A stretch of DNA of 64,000 nucleotides from Polyangium mundeleinium (GCF_028369105.1 NZ_JAQNDO010000001.1:2597711-2661710); one strand, 5' to 3'; counted from the stretch's first letter, positions 38,259-47,942 are shown. Translations and numbers: made by a program. Notes: a model not told the origin generated them from the letters alone.

Positions 38259-40922
38259 TCAGGGGACGAACGGATCACAGTCGACGAACACGATGTCGCT
38301 CTTGCTGCGCGGCATGAGCTTGAAGTGGTTGAACGAGTAGCCGTGGACCCCGGTGATCGAGGTGAACTTCGATCCCACCGCGCACGTGTTGTTCAGGCCC
38401 ATGTTCAGCGCTGCGTCGGTGATCTGGTCGTCGATGCGCAGGTTGCCGGTGACCGTGAACTCGTCGTAGTCGCCGGCCGGGCCGTCCGAGTTCACGACCG
38501 TGATTGCCACGTTCACCACGCGCACGAGCATCGACTCGTAGCCCTCGGCGAACATGCCGTTCGTCGCGATGGTGGCGGGGTCCGCGACGTCGATCGGGCC
38601 AAAGGGCAGCGTCGTGCTCGGTTCGTCGACGGTCACGATCGGGGTCGTGATCTCGGCGAGGCCGAAGTACTCCTCGTACTCGCCCGTGACGCTGACGCGG
38701 TTGCCGACCTGGACCTGCGGCGCCGTGCTGCCCGTGAAGACGAAGATGCCGCTGAAGGGCTTCAGCGACGCATCCTGCACGTAGAAGCCGCGGCTGTTGC
38801 CCGTGTTCGGGCGGATGGCCGTGACGTAGACGTCCTTGATCGAGACGGACGAGCCCGCGGCCGGGTGCTCGGGGTGCGCCGGGTTGCGGATCACCTCGAT
38901 GAGCATGGGCTTGGGCGGGCAGATCGGCGTGCCGAAGTTCGGCTCGGCGCACGGATCGCACGTGTCGCCGTGCCCGTCCGCGTCCGCGTCGGCCTGGTCG
39001 GCGTTCGCCGCCTCGGGGCAGTTGTCGCTGCCGTTCGGCACGCCGTCGGCGTCGATGTCGTTCGCGTCGAGCGGCGTGCAGGCGTCGTTCGCGTCGAAGG
39101 GGCACGCGTCGCAGACGTCGCCGATCTTGTCGCCGTCGATGTCGGCCTGCGCGCCCTGATCGAGCGGCCGGATCGGGTTGAAGACCTTGGGGCAGTTGTC
39201 GACGTCGTTCGCGATGCCGTCGCCGTCGTCGTCCTCGGCCGTGATGCCGTTCGCGTACTCGGTGCGCCAGGGGACGCAGCTCGGTTCGATGTTGGGCGTC
39301 TGGTCATTGCAGAAGAAGAGCGGGTAGAACGCCTCGCCGGCCGTGCGGATCTGGTTCAGCGTGACGCCGTTCAGGTCCTTCGCGACGCACGCGCGCTTGT
39401 CCCTCCCGCAGACGGGCAAGGACTCGCAGTTCGAGCCCCCGAAGGCCGGCTCGATCACGAGCTTGTCGTCGCCGTAGAGCACCTTGCCGCCGCGCAGGAC
39501 GAGCACGACGTCCTCGACCCCGGCGCCGATCACGGCGCGGTGATCCTTGCGCTCCTTGCCGTCGAAGATCGTGACATCCGCGGCGTAGCCGGGCTTCAGC
39601 ATGCCGACGATGTCTCCCGCGCCCGCGGCGAGCGCGGCGTTCGTGGTGACCATGCGCCAGAGCTCCAGGTCGGAGAAATGGCCGTTGTAGTGGAGCGTGT
39701 TGAGCTCGTCCGCGCAGCGCAGCTCGCGCAGCAGGTTCATCGAGCCCGAGGCCACCCAGTCGGTGCCGAGCGCGATCGGCACGCCGAGCGTGTCGAGCAG
39801 CGTGACGCTCGCGGTGTTGCCGTAGAGATCGACGTTCGAGCGCGGCGACCAGACGACGGTGCTGAAGTCCTTGCGCATCTCGGCGAAGTCGTCGGCGAGG
39901 AAGCCGATTGCGTGCACGATGGCCGTCTGCGGCTGGACGATGTCGTTCGCGCCCGAGATCTGGCAGGTGATCTCGTTGTGCGCGGCCTTGTCGATGCCCT
40001 CGCTGACGTGCGGCACGTACGCTTCGATGTCGGCGATGGCCGTGGCGGCCGTGGGCGAGGGGTAGTTGCAGCCCGATTCGAGCATGAGGCCGCCGCTGTC
40101 GCCGAGCGGGAACGTGTCGGAGTCGGCGGGCTTGATCGGGAGGCCTTCCATCCGGCCCTGCACGTCGAGGTTGCGGAGCAGGCCGGCCTGGCCGCCCGCG
40201 CCGAGCGTCGACGTCGCGCCGCTCATCACGAAGCGCAGCTCCGCGAACCGCACCACGTCGCCGCTCGCGCCGCCGTTCACCGAGATCTTCGGCAGCCCCG
40301 GCGCGCCCTTTCGCCACTGATGGCGGTGCGTGTAGCGGACGCCGTCGTGCGTCTTCGGCGGGTTGTTCGCGAAGCCGATGTGATCGTGCGCGTTGATGAG
40401 CCCCGGCGAGATGACGCCGTCCGCGCACTCGATGATCGTGGGATCGGCCGCGGCGGGCGAGGCGCTGCAATCGCAGTCGACGCAGGCGATGCTGCCCGTC
40501 GTGTCGAGCGCGAGCTCGCCGCGGTGGAACGTCTGATCGGGCGCGAGCACGGTGCCGCGGAAGATCGTGCCCGAGGTTCCCTGCTTCACGACCGCGCACG
40601 TGCCCGAGGCCGGCGGCGTGAGCGGAGCGCCCGGACACTCGATCACGACGCCGCTCGGCGCGCCTCCGCTGCCTCCTGCGCCGCCCTGACCGCCTTGCCC
40701 CCCTGCGCCGCCCTGTCCGCCCTCGCCCGCGACGCCGCCCTGTCCCCCTTGTCCGCCGACGCCGCCCTGCCCGCCGGCCCCGCCCGGGCCCGCGCTGCTG
40801 CTGCTCGTCGTGGTCATACTGGTGCCCCCTTCCGCACACCCCGCCGCGATTGCGGCGAGTGGGAGCGTCAGGGCCATCGTGCAAAGGAAGAGCGAGGGAC
40901 GGGTGAAGCGGGGCGGTCTCAT
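38259..40922 (-). CDS. Mosaic amidohydrolase lipoprotein with thrombospondin type 3 repeats
   Basis: An 887-aa lipoprotein (lipobox IAAGC near 29, then Ser- and Gly-rich linker). Next a metal-dependent amidohydrolase domain (about 90-510): the HxH motif in LINAHDHIGF, a mid-domain His in TAIVHAIGF, and the catalytic-type Asp in ALGTDWVASGSM. Then thrombospondin type 3 calcium repeats (DDDGDGIANDVDNCP, DIDGDKIGDVCDACP, DADGVPNGSDNCP) at about 550-660, and a C-terminal beta domain resembling OB-fold modules of secreted nucleases (VGNRVSVTGEYEEYFG). Cys occur in the linkers. It probably acts on cell-surface or external amides; the substrate is unknown. Confidence 0.87.
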   Translation of the reverse strand: MRPPRFTRPSLFLCTMALTLPLAAIAAGCAEGGTSMTTTSSSSAGPGGAGGQGGVGGQGGQGGVAGEGGQGGAGGQGGQGGAGGSGGAPSGVVIECPGAPLTPPASGTCAVVKQGTSGTIFRGTVLAPDQTFHRGELALDTTGSIACVDCDCSASPAAADPTIIECADGVISPGLINAHDHIGFANNPPKTHDGVRYTHRHQWRKGAPGLPKISVNGGASGDVVRFAELRFVMSGATSTLGAGGQAGLLRNLDVQGRMEGLPIKPADSDTFPLGDSGGLMLESGCNYPSPTAATAIADIEAYVPHVSEGIDKAAHNEITCQISGANDIVQPQTAIVHAIGFLADDFAEMRKDFSTVVWSPRSNVDLYGNTASVTLLDTLGVPIALGTDWVASGSMNLLRELRCADELNTLHYNGHFSDLELWRMVTTNAALAAGAGDIVGMLKPGYAADVTIFDGKERKDHRAVIGAGVEDVVLVLRGGKVLYGDDKLVIEPAFGGSNCESLPVCGRDKRACVAKDLNGVTLNQIRTAGEAFYPLFFCNDQTPNIEPSCVPWRTEYANGITAEDDDGDGIANDVDNCPKVFNPIRPLDQGAQADIDGDKIGDVCDACPFDANDACTPLDANDIDADGVPNGSDNCPEAANADQADADADGHGDTCDPCAEPNFGTPICPPKPMLIEVIRNPAHPEHPAAGSSVSIKDVYVTAIRPNTGNSRGFYVQDASLKPFSGIFVFTGSTAPQVQVGNRVSVTGEYEEYFGLAEITTPIVTVDEPSTTLPFGPIDVADPATIATNGMFAEGYESMLVRVVNVAITVVNSDGPAGDYDEFTVTGNLRIDDQITDAALNMGLNNTCAVGSKFTSITGVHGYSFNHFKLMPRSKSDIVFVDCDPFVP

Positions 40923-40972
40923 GCTCGCATCTTACGCGAAGACGGGCGGCCCGGCTGCTCGTCCGCGCGTCC

Positions 40973-40998
40973 TGACGAACAGCGTCACGCGTTCGTCA
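40973..40998. promoter_or_regulatory. Inverted repeat in the divergent region before fsa
   Basis: Perfect 8-bp arms tgacgaac and gttcgtca separated by ten bases, in the 173-base divergent region between the amidohydrolase and fsa genes. It could be an operator for one of them; nothing else supports this. Confidence 0.35.
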
Positions 40999-41095
40999 CG
41001 CCCGATCGACGCAGCCGTCGTGGGCGGCTCGGGACCCTCGCTCCACTATCGACGCGCCGCGCCGCGCGCGCTAAGCACCTCGCCGGAGAGCGTGC

Positions 41096-41743
41096 ATGAA
41101 GATCTTCATCGACTCGGGTGACATCGCGGAGATCAAAGAGGCGCAGGCGATGGGCGTCATCGACGGGGTGACGACCAACCCCTCGCTCCTCGCGAAGGGG
41201 GGCAAGCCCACGAAGGTGGCCATCGCGGAGATCTGCGAGGTGGTCGACGGCCCCATTTCGGCTGAGGTTGTCGGCGTCGAGGCCCAGGAGATCCTGCGCG
41301 AAGGCCGGGAGCTCGCGCGGATTCACAAGAACGTCGTCGTCAAGGTTCCGCTCATCGACGAGGGCCTGAAGGCGGTCCGCGTCTTCGCGGCCGAGGGGAT
41401 CAAGACGAACGTGACGCTCTGCTTCTCCGCCTCGCAGGCGCTGCTCGCGGCGAAGGCGGGCGCGACGTACATCTCGCCGTTCGTCGGTCGCGTCGACGAC
41501 ATCTCGGGCGATGGCATGGACCTCATCCAGCAGATCGTGCAGATCTACCGGAACTACGAGTTCAAGACCGAGGTCCTCACCGCGAGCGTGCGCCACCCCG
41601 TGCATTTCGTGCAGGCGGCGATGATCGGCGCGCACGTGGCGACGCTGCCGCTCAAGGTGATCAAGCAGCTCCTCAAGCACCCGCTCACCGACCTCGGGCT
41701 CGCGCAGTTCCTCGCGGACGCGAAGAAGATCCCGCAGTCGTAG
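41096..41743 (+). CDS. fsa: Fructose-6-phosphate aldolase / transaldolase
   Basis: A 215-aa TalC/FSA-type TIM barrel. It starts [13 protein letters not shown] with the second strand VTTNPSLL, and the Schiff-base Lys is K83 in [11 protein letters not shown]. The end has [21 protein letters not shown] and the C-terminal helix. The family splits fructose-6-phosphate or acts as transaldolase; short 210-220 aa enzymes are often FSA, but activity must be tested. The two bases between its TAG and the GTG of ybeY suggest cotranscription. Upstream is the inverted repeat at 40973-40998. Confidence 0.93.
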   Translation: MKIFIDSGDIAEIKEAQAMGVIDGVTTNPSLLAKGGKPTKVAIAEICEVVDGPISAEVVGVEAQEILREGRELARIHKNVVVKVPLIDEGLKAVRVFAAEGIKTNVTLCFSASQALLAAKAGATYISPFVGRVDDISGDGMDLIQQIVQIYRNYEFKTEVLTASVRHPVHFVQAAMIGAHVATLPLKVIKQLLKHPLTDLGLAQFLADAKKIPQS

Positions 41744-41745
41744 CC

Positions 41746-42294
41746 GTGGCGACGACGAAGAAGGGCAAACCCGCCCCGCCCGCGCCTGCGCCGAACGTGG
41801 TGGAGGTCGCGACGCGGGGCGGGCCGTTCGAAGGCGCCTCGCCCGTGGTGATCCGTCGTCGCGCCGGCAAGATGCTCGAACACCTCGGCCTCGCGGCGGT
41901 CGAGCTCAGCATCGCGCTCGTCGACGACACGACGATCCACGAGCTGAACCGTTCGTACCGGCACAAGGACAAACCCACGGACGTCCTTTCTTTTCCGCTG
42001 CACGAGCGCCCGCCCGGGTGGAAGCCGAAGGGGGCGAAGGGCGCGGAGATCGGTGCGGGATGGCCGCATGCAGGGCCACTCGGGGATGTGATCCTCTCGA
42101 TCGACACGGCGCGGCGACAGGCCGCGGAGCAAGGCCGTCCGCTGCTCGCGGAGCTCACGATGCTCCTCGCGCACGGCCTCTTGCACCTCGTCGGGTACGA
42201 TCACCGGACGGCGGCGGAGGATCGCGAGATGACGGCGCGGACACGGGAGCTCGAGGCAGCGGCGAGCGCGCGGACGGCAGGCGCCCCCCGGTGA
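41746..42294 (+). CDS. ybeY: Endoribonuclease YbeY
   Basis: A 182-aa rRNA-maturation metalloprotein. The zinc motif is intact: HGLLHLVGYDH near residues 144-154 (H3xH5xH). The RNA-binding strand NRSYRHKDKPTDVLSF is also typical. The N-terminal 25 residues are basic and extra; start GTG at 41746 is two bases after fsa. It processes the 16S rRNA 3' end and helps ribosome quality control (family knowledge). Confidence 0.93.
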   Translation: MATTKKGKPAPPAPAPNVVEVATRGGPFEGASPVVIRRRAGKMLEHLGLAAVELSIALVDDTTIHELNRSYRHKDKPTDVLSFPLHERPPGWKPKGAKGAEIGAGWPHAGPLGDVILSIDTARRQAAEQGRPLLAELTMLLAHGLLHLVGYDHRTAAEDREMTARTRELEAAASARTAGAPR

Positions 42295-42430
42295 CTTTCC
42301 CGAGATTTTGCCTTGCGAGGCCACTCTTCGCCTGTTAAACGGTCGCCCGCTCGCGTCCAGGACGTGCTCGGACAGAGCCATTTCATGGGGTCGTCACCGA
42401 TATCGGGCGGCGATCCAAGAGGAGGGCAGG

Positions 42431-42745
42431 ATGCCTCTTAGCAAGCTGACGAAAGCCCAGATCACGACCGCTCTCGCCGAGAGCACCGGCCTCGACAAGA
42501 AGGCCGTGGGTGGCGTCCTCGACGCGCTCTCGGCGCTCGTGGCCAAGCAACTCGGATCGGATGGTCCGGGCGAAATCACGATCCCGGGGCTCGTCAAGCT
42601 CAAGGCGAAGGCGACGCCTGCCACGGCCGATCGGCAGGGTGTCAATCCGTTCACGAAGGAGCCCATGACCATCAAGGGCAAGCCCGCGAGCCGCAAGGTC
42701 CGCGCGACGCCGGTCAAGGGCCTCAAGGATCAGGTGGGCGCGTAA
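42431..42745 (+). CDS. HU-like DNA-binding protein
   Basis: A 104-aa histone-like protein. The helical start LTKAQITTALAESTGLDKKAVGGVLDALSALVAKQL matches HU/IHF dimerisation helices, followed by the GEITIPGLVKLKAKATPATA strands. The DNA-contacting arm (GVNPFTKEPMTIKGKPASRKVRATPVKGLK) is rich in Lys and Arg. It differs from canonical HU by the lack of the usual RNPxT motif (NPFTKEP here). A GAGGAGGGCAGG ribosome site precedes the ATG at 42431. Confidence 0.87.
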   Translation: MPLSKLTKAQITTALAESTGLDKKAVGGVLDALSALVAKQLGSDGPGEITIPGLVKLKAKATPATADRQGVNPFTKEPMTIKGKPASRKVRATPVKGLKDQVGA

Positions 42746-42759
42746 CCGAATCTTCGGTT
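42744..42759 (+). terminator. Short terminator-like hairpin after the HU-like gene
   Basis: Arms aaccgaa and ttcggtt with a two-base loop, overlapping the HU stop codon and followed by tacgtttccgttt, a T-rich tail on the plus strand. The neighbouring lnt gene ends right after it. Confidence 0.5.
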
Positions 42760-44411
42760 TACGTTTCCGTTTCGCCGGAACCGGCGCGGGCCTCATCGCT
42801 CGTGCCGGTTTCGTTTTTCGAACGCGCCTCACGACGGGATCGCCAGGCGAACGCGGCGATCGCGGCCACGAAGATGAAGCGGAGCGGCTTGTCCCCGAAA
42901 CGGCCGTAGACCGTGAGCGAGCCGTCGCGCAGCGTGGGCGTCGCGACGAGCGTGGAGGGTGACGTGGAGGCATCCCGCGCGACGACGACGCCACGCGCGT
43001 CGATCCACGAGAGCACGCCGAGGTTCACGGCGCGCACGAGATCCAGGCGATGCTCGATCGCGCGCATCGCCGCGAGCCGCGCGTGGAGTTCGGGCTCCGC
43101 GGTCCCCACGAACCACGCGTCGTTCGTGACGTTGACGAGCAAGTTCGGCTGGAGCGCGCGCGTGATCCGCAGGCCGACACCGGCGAGCGTGTCCTCGTAG
43201 CAATTGAGCACACCCATGCGCACGGGGCCGTCCGCGTGGGGAAGCACGAGCGCCGTCGGCTCGGTGCCCGGCACGAGGCCGCCGCTCGCCTGGAAGATGC
43301 GACGTAGCCAAGGGATGTAGCCGCCGAGCGGGACGGTCTCGCCGAACCAGAGCAACTCGAGCTTGTCGTACGAGGGCTGGAGCGAGCCATCGGGCAGGAC
43401 GAGGGTCGCGGAGTTGCGGCTGTTCGTCTCCACGACGCCGGGGCTCGTGGCGGTCGGCTTCTCCAGCATGATGAGCCCGAACAGGATCGGCCCGCGCGCG
43501 CCGTCCCCGTGCACGGCGCGTGGCCCACGCGGCGCTTGCGTCGTGCCGTGCATGAGCGGGTAGGGGTAGGCTGCCTCGGGCCAGACCGTCAGGTCCACGC
43601 CACCCGCCTCGGCGTCCTTCGTGAGCCGCCGCAGATCGCGCAGGATCCCCGCGTGGTTTTTCGCGTCCCAGCGCTCCGTCGGACCAACGGCCTGGTTGAG
43701 GAGCGCGACGCGGATCGTGCGCACCACCGAGGGCTGCGTGGCGAGAAAGCGAATGCGGAGCGCGCCGTGGATCACGAGCAGCGCGGGGATGGCCGCGGCG
43801 ATCACGAGCGGGATCGTGGTCTTCGCGCCGAAGCGCGCCTTCGTGGAGGTCGCATCCTTTGCGAACATCGCCTGGAGCGCGCGCGCGAGGAACGCGGCGG
43901 AGACGGCGAAGATCACGGACACGCCCCGCTCACCGACGAGATCCGCGAGCTGCACGAGCGCCGGCCATGGGCTCACGAGGCCGGCCGGCGTCCACGCGAA
44001 GACCGAGGGGAGCGAGACCGCGACGAACACGCCGATGGCAAACGCGAGGACGAACGGCGCGCGCGCGCGGCGATGGACGAGGTGCGTCGCGGCCGCGCCG
44101 ATCGCCCAGATGAGCGATTGCCCGGCGGCGAGGAGGACGAGCGCGAGGTACGCAGCCGCCGAGCCGAGCGGCGTGAAGCGCTGGACCACGCTCGGCACGA
44201 AGCGGAGGCCCACGATGCCCGCGGCCGTCGCCCACGCCGCGCCGCGCCCGAATGCGCGCCACGTCGTCGGCGCGTCCTCGAGGGACCACGCGAGCAGCGC
44301 GAGGCCGAGGAACACCGCGGGATAGAGGTCGGTCGGGGGCGAGGTGAGGGCGAAGAGGATCCCCCCGGCGATGGCCAGGAGGAGGGCCTTGTGGCGCCGC
44401 AGTCGTTGCAT
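42759..44411 (-). CDS. lnt: Apolipoprotein N-acyltransferase
   Basis: A 550-aa inner-membrane protein that adds the N-acyl chain to lipoproteins. Six to eight N-terminal helices to about residue 210, then the nitrilase-like periplasmic domain. The catalytic triad is present: Glu in VWPEAAYPYP, Lys in SYDKLELLWFGE, and Cys in GVLNCYEDTLAG. The Cys-flanking motif VNVTNDAWFVGTAEPELHARL is also typical. The last helix near 510-530 is followed by a charged tail. Fits the many lipoproteins in the window. Confidence 0.93.
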   Translation of the reverse strand: MQRLRRHKALLLAIAGGILFALTSPPTDLYPAVFLGLALLAWSLEDAPTTWRAFGRGAAWATAAGIVGLRFVPSVVQRFTPLGSAAAYLALVLLAAGQSLIWAIGAAATHLVHRRARAPFVLAFAIGVFVAVSLPSVFAWTPAGLVSPWPALVQLADLVGERGVSVIFAVSAAFLARALQAMFAKDATSTKARFGAKTTIPLVIAAAIPALLVIHGALRIRFLATQPSVVRTIRVALLNQAVGPTERWDAKNHAGILRDLRRLTKDAEAGGVDLTVWPEAAYPYPLMHGTTQAPRGPRAVHGDGARGPILFGLIMLEKPTATSPGVVETNSRNSATLVLPDGSLQPSYDKLELLWFGETVPLGGYIPWLRRIFQASGGLVPGTEPTALVLPHADGPVRMGVLNCYEDTLAGVGLRITRALQPNLLVNVTNDAWFVGTAEPELHARLAAMRAIEHRLDLVRAVNLGVLSWIDARGVVVARDASTSPSTLVATPTLRDGSLTVYGRFGDKPLRFIFVAAIAAFAWRSRREARSKNETGTSDEARAGSGETET

Positions 44412-44420
44412 GGTGGGGAA

Positions 44421-44452
44421 GCGGCCCGGCGGGAGAGAGAGAGCCGGGCCGC
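44421..44452 (-). terminator. Strong hairpin between the barrel protein gene and lnt
   Basis: Perfect 10-bp arms gcggcccggc and gccgggccgc around a 12-base purine-rich loop. It lies after the stop of the outer-membrane gene and 10 bases before the lnt start, so it either ends the upstream transcript or controls lnt translation. Confidence 0.55.
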
Positions 44453-44507
44453 GAGAGCAGGATCTAGCAGCGGTGGGGGCCGCGCGCTGGGAGGCCCGGC
44501 GCGGGTA

Positions 44508-45569
44508 TCACCACCAGAACGTCAGGCCGCCGCGGAAGAGGCCGCCGCCGGAGGTGTTCGTCGTTCGCCCCGAGTTCGTATCGATGAACTCGGCCGGGCC
44601 CGTCTCGGCGTTGTCGTCCGTCCGGTGGCGGACGAACGCGAGCGCGTCGAGGTTGAGCGCGAGCCTGCGCGAGACGCGGAACTCGAGGCCGATGCCGCCC
44701 TGCCCGCCGAAGTAGCTGTACTCGGCGGAGAAGTTGTTGCCGTCGCGGGTCGGCGACAAACGCGGATCCGCGTCCTCCGATTGCACCGTCGCGCTCGACC
44801 AGTGCACGCCGCCGGTCAGGTAAAACTGCGCGCGGCTGCGCGGGTTCACGTAGAGAATGCCGTTCAACGAGAACGGGGTCTCGACGCGATCGAAGCCGTT
44901 GTAGTCAGTCCCGCCGAGGATGTCGAACGAGCCCTCGATGGCAAACGCGGGCACGGGCCGGTAGCGCAGGCCGAGCCCGAAGCCACCCATCCCGGCGTCG
45001 GGATGCGCGCTCGGCTCGCCGTTGTCGCGACGACGATCCGTGCTGCCGATCGAGAGGCCCTGCAGGCGCAGGTTGAGGCCCCACTCGGGCTGCCAGCGGC
45101 GCTGCGCAGGCGCGACGAGCGGCGTGCGCAGACGCGCGGGCGCGGCCATCACGCGGGCCGGCGGCGGAGGCGCCGGCGGCGGCGTGACGCGAACCGCCGG
45201 ATGGTGCCGACGAACCACGTGCGTCCGGGCACCCGGCGCGACGATGATGATCTGCGTTTGCGCCGGCTGCTGCTGCACGTGCGGCTGCTGCGGCGCGGGT
45301 TGATAAATCACGACCGGCGGTTGGGAACGACGAACGTGGGGCGCGGACCGCGCGGGCGGCGGCGGCGGAAGCGCCTCTTCTTCTTCGACCACCTCGACGG
45401 CGGGCGGGGGAGGCGGGAGCGCTTCGGCCTGGGAGGGAGCGACTTGCACGTTGTCCGGGCCCGCTTCCGTTTCGCAGAACCACGAGCCCGGCGGGCAGTC
45501 CGCCAACGCGACGGCGGGTTGGCTCAGAGCAGCGGCAGCCACGATCAAAGCAGGGGTCAAGCGGCGCAT
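44508..45569 (-). CDS. Outer-membrane beta-barrel protein
   Basis: A 353-aa protein. The signal peptide runs to about 24 (cleavage after ALA, before DCPPGSWFC). A Pro/Ala-rich, Pro/Gln-rich linker of about 120 residues follows, then a C-terminal barrel domain with alternating strands (GLGLRYRPVPAFAIEGSFDI, GILYVNPRSRAQFYLTGGVHW, GGQGGIGLEFRVSRRLALNL) ending in RGGLTFWW, a C-terminal aromatic typical of BAM substrates. It is predicted to be a small OmpA-like or OprF-like barrel with a proline-rich periplasmic leader. The ATG at 45569 follows GAGGAG eight bases upstream. Confidence 0.83.
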   Translation of the reverse strand: MRRLTPALIVAAAALSQPAVALADCPPGSWFCETEAGPDNVQVAPSQAEALPPPPPAVEVVEEEEALPPPPPARSAPHVRRSQPPVVIYQPAPQQPHVQQQPAQTQIIIVAPGARTHVVRRHHPAVRVTPPPAPPPPARVMAAPARLRTPLVAPAQRRWQPEWGLNLRLQGLSIGSTDRRRDNGEPSAHPDAGMGGFGLGLRYRPVPAFAIEGSFDILGGTDYNGFDRVETPFSLNGILYVNPRSRAQFYLTGGVHWSSATVQSEDADPRLSPTRDGNNFSAEYSYFGGQGGIGLEFRVSRRLALNLDALAFVRHRTDDNAETGPAEFIDTNSGRTTNTSGGGLFRGGLTFWW

Positions 45570-45828
45570 GGGACGACTCCTCGTTTGTGCTTGCAGCCTA
45601 GCAACCGGAGTGCCATCGGCCAGCACGCTGCGGTAGACGGTTCACGCGAGATCTCGGTGCACTCGCGTGCATGGTCCGCCACGGCGGGCTGTGATGAAAG
45701 GTTCACACGGTGGCCAAGCGCCTGCCTAGAGAAAACAATACCCCAGCCGGCCGCCCATCGGTATGCCTTCCGAGGGGGGCTTCAGCATTCGTTCTTCCGA
45801 CCGGACACGCCCCGGGAGCGGGACGCCC

Positions 45829-47106
45829 ATGAACGCGCGCGCGAGATCCGCCCATGCCCCCGACCCGAGTCCTGCGCGCCCCGAGGGGCGTAGGCCAGGG
45901 TCCCCCATCCCCGTCGTCACCCTCAAGCCGGGCCACGTGAGGCCCGTCTGGACCGGACACCCCTGGGTCTTCGCGCAGGCCATCGCCCGCATCGAAGGCG
46001 GCGCCCTCCCCGGCGACGAGGTCAAGGTCGTCGACCCCCACGGCGCGACCCTGGGTCACGGCCTCTACACCCCCCGGTCGGCCATCCCCGTCCGCATTTA
46101 CACCCGCGACGACGCGCCCGTCGACGGCGCGCTTTTCCGCCGCCGCATCGAACGAGCGATCCAGCACCGGCGTGATCTCGGCCTGCCGAACCACGCCGCA
46201 GGCCACGAGACCACGGCCTATCGGCTGATCCACGCCGAGGGCGACGGGCTGCCCGGGCTCGTCGTCGACGTCCTCGGGGATGTGGCCGTGGTGCAGATTG
46301 GCACGATTGGCGTGAAGCGGCGCGAGGGGATCGTGTTCGACGCGCTGTCCGAGCTGCTCTCGCCGCGCGCGATCGTCGACCGCACCTCGGTCGAGCTCGC
46401 GAAAAAGGAGGGCTTCGAGGCATCTGCGGGGGTGGTCCGCGGAGATACGAGCGTCGACCGGTTCTCGTTCGTGGAGCGCGGGCTCGCCTACGAGATCCCG
46501 CTCGCGCTCGGGCAGAAGACGGGGTTCTATCTGGATCAGCGCACGCTCCGGGCGCGGGTCGAGCAACTCGCGCACGGGCGCCGCGTGCTCGACGCGTTCT
46601 CCTTCGTGGGGACGTTCGCGATGGCCGCGGCGCGTGGAGGCGCGAAGGAGGTCGTCGCGGTCGACGAGAGCGCGCTCGCGATCGAGGTCGGCGCGGAGTG
46701 CGCGCGCAAGAACGGGCTGCTCGGGCGGATCCACTTCCAGCGTGACGACGCGCGTCAGGCGCTGTCGCGGGCCTCGGCCGAGGGCGGCTTCGACATCGTG
46801 CTCTGCGATCCGCCGAAGCTCTCGCCCACGCGTGGCGCGAAGGAAGGCGCGCTCGGCGTGTACAAGGCGCTCGCGTCGGCGGGCTGCCGGGCCACGAAGG
46901 CGGGCGGGATCCTCGTGCTCAGCTCGTGCTCGAGCGCGATCTCGATCGACGACCTCACGCGCGCGCTCGCCCTCGGCGCGCGGGAGGCGCGGATGCACGC
47001 GGTCATCTTCGATCGGCACTTCCAGGGAGCGGATCACCCGGTGAGCGCGGCGTTCCCAGAGGGGCTCTACCTGAAGAGCGTGATCGCGCGGCTCGAGGTG
47101 TTATGA
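45829..47106 (+). CDS. RlmI-like 23S rRNA cytosine-C5 methyltransferase
   Basis: A 425-aa SAM-dependent methyltransferase with an N-terminal PUA-like part (VVTLKPGHVRPVWTGHPWVF), a middle RRIERAIQHRRDLG segment, and a methyltransferase domain. SAM motif I is VLDAFSFVGTFAMAAARGG; the catalytic motif is LCDPPKL; the Cys of LSSCSSA is equivalent to motif VI of m5C enzymes. Such proteins modify C1962 of 23S rRNA in Escherichia coli. The start is uncertain: ATG at 45763 is in frame but lacks a ribosome site. Its TGA overlaps the next ATG. Confidence 0.87.
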   Translation: MNARARSAHAPDPSPARPEGRRPGSPIPVVTLKPGHVRPVWTGHPWVFAQAIARIEGGALPGDEVKVVDPHGATLGHGLYTPRSAIPVRIYTRDDAPVDGALFRRRIERAIQHRRDLGLPNHAAGHETTAYRLIHAEGDGLPGLVVDVLGDVAVVQIGTIGVKRREGIVFDALSELLSPRAIVDRTSVELAKKEGFEASAGVVRGDTSVDRFSFVERGLAYEIPLALGQKTGFYLDQRTLRARVEQLAHGRRVLDAFSFVGTFAMAAARGGAKEVVAVDESALAIEVGAECARKNGLLGRIHFQRDDARQALSRASAEGGFDIVLCDPPKLSPTRGAKEGALGVYKALASAGCRATKAGGILVLSSCSSAISIDDLTRALALGAREARMHAVIFDRHFQGADHPVSAAFPEGLYLKSVIARLEVL

Positions 47107-47942
47107 CGGGCGTGTCGCCCTCGGCCGCGCCGCGCGCGCTCGCCGCGATGCGCCCGGAGGAGGCGCGCGGCCTCTCCGGGCTCGTGTTCGATCTGGACGA
47201 CACGCTGCTCGATCACGGCGAGCTCACGGAGGCCGCGTATGCGTCGCTCTTCAGGCTGCGGGAGGCGGGGCTCCGGCTCGTCGCGTGCACGGGGCGGCCC
47301 GCCGGGTGGGCCGAGGTGCTCGTGCGGCAGTGGCCGCTCGACGCGGCGATCGCCGAGAACGGCGCCGTGGCCTTCATCAAGGAGCGGCGCCCGTTCGGCG
47401 CGCCCCGCTTGCGCCTCGTGTTCCCGGCGGATCTCGCGGCGGCGGGGGCGAGGCGCGCGGAGCTTCGGGCCCTCGCCGAGGAGCTCTGTCGGCGTTTTCC
47501 GACCGTGTCGCTCGCGGACGACAACAACGCCCGCTTCACGGACGTGACCCTCGACATCGGCGAGCACTGCCGCGCCCCGGCCGAGGACGTCGCGGCCATG
47601 CGGGCGGAGGCCTCGCGGCGCGGCGTTCACACGCTCGCGTCGAGCGTGCACCTGCACCTCTCGTTGGATCCGGCCGACAAGGCCACGGGAACGCTCCGCC
47701 TCCTCGAAGCGGCGTTCGGGGAGGACCCGACCCGCGCGCGGCTGACCCACGCATTCATGGGTGACAGCGGCAACGACGCGGCGGCCTTCGCGGCGTTCAC
47801 GACCACGATCGGCGTGGCCAACGTGCGCGCCTACTTGCCCATGCTGCCCGTTCCGCCGAAGTATGTGACCCAGGCTGCCATGGGCCGAGGTTTCGCAGAG
47901 CTCGCGACAACCCTCGTGGATCTCCGCGTTCCTCCCGGTTGA
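47103..47942 (+). CDS. HAD-superfamily sugar-phosphatase-like hydrolase
   Basis: A 279-aa Cof/mannosyl-3-phosphoglycerate-phosphatase-like hydrolase. Motif I is LVFDLDDTLLDHG (nucleophile Asp and acid Asp), motif II CTGRP, motif III the Lys in PADKATG, and motif IV MGDSGNDAAAF. A cap domain of about 100 residues lies between. The substrate is probably a sugar phosphate. The start overlaps the methyltransferase stop as ATGA. A conserved NGAVAF segment follows the motif II region. Confidence 0.87.
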   Translation: MTGVSPSAAPRALAAMRPEEARGLSGLVFDLDDTLLDHGELTEAAYASLFRLREAGLRLVACTGRPAGWAEVLVRQWPLDAAIAENGAVAFIKERRPFGAPRLRLVFPADLAAAGARRAELRALAEELCRRFPTVSLADDNNARFTDVTLDIGEHCRAPAEDVAAMRAEASRRGVHTLASSVHLHLSLDPADKATGTLRLLEAAFGEDPTRARLTHAFMGDSGNDAAAFAAFTTTIGVANVRAYLPMLPVPPKYVTQAAMGRGFAELATTLVDLRVPPG

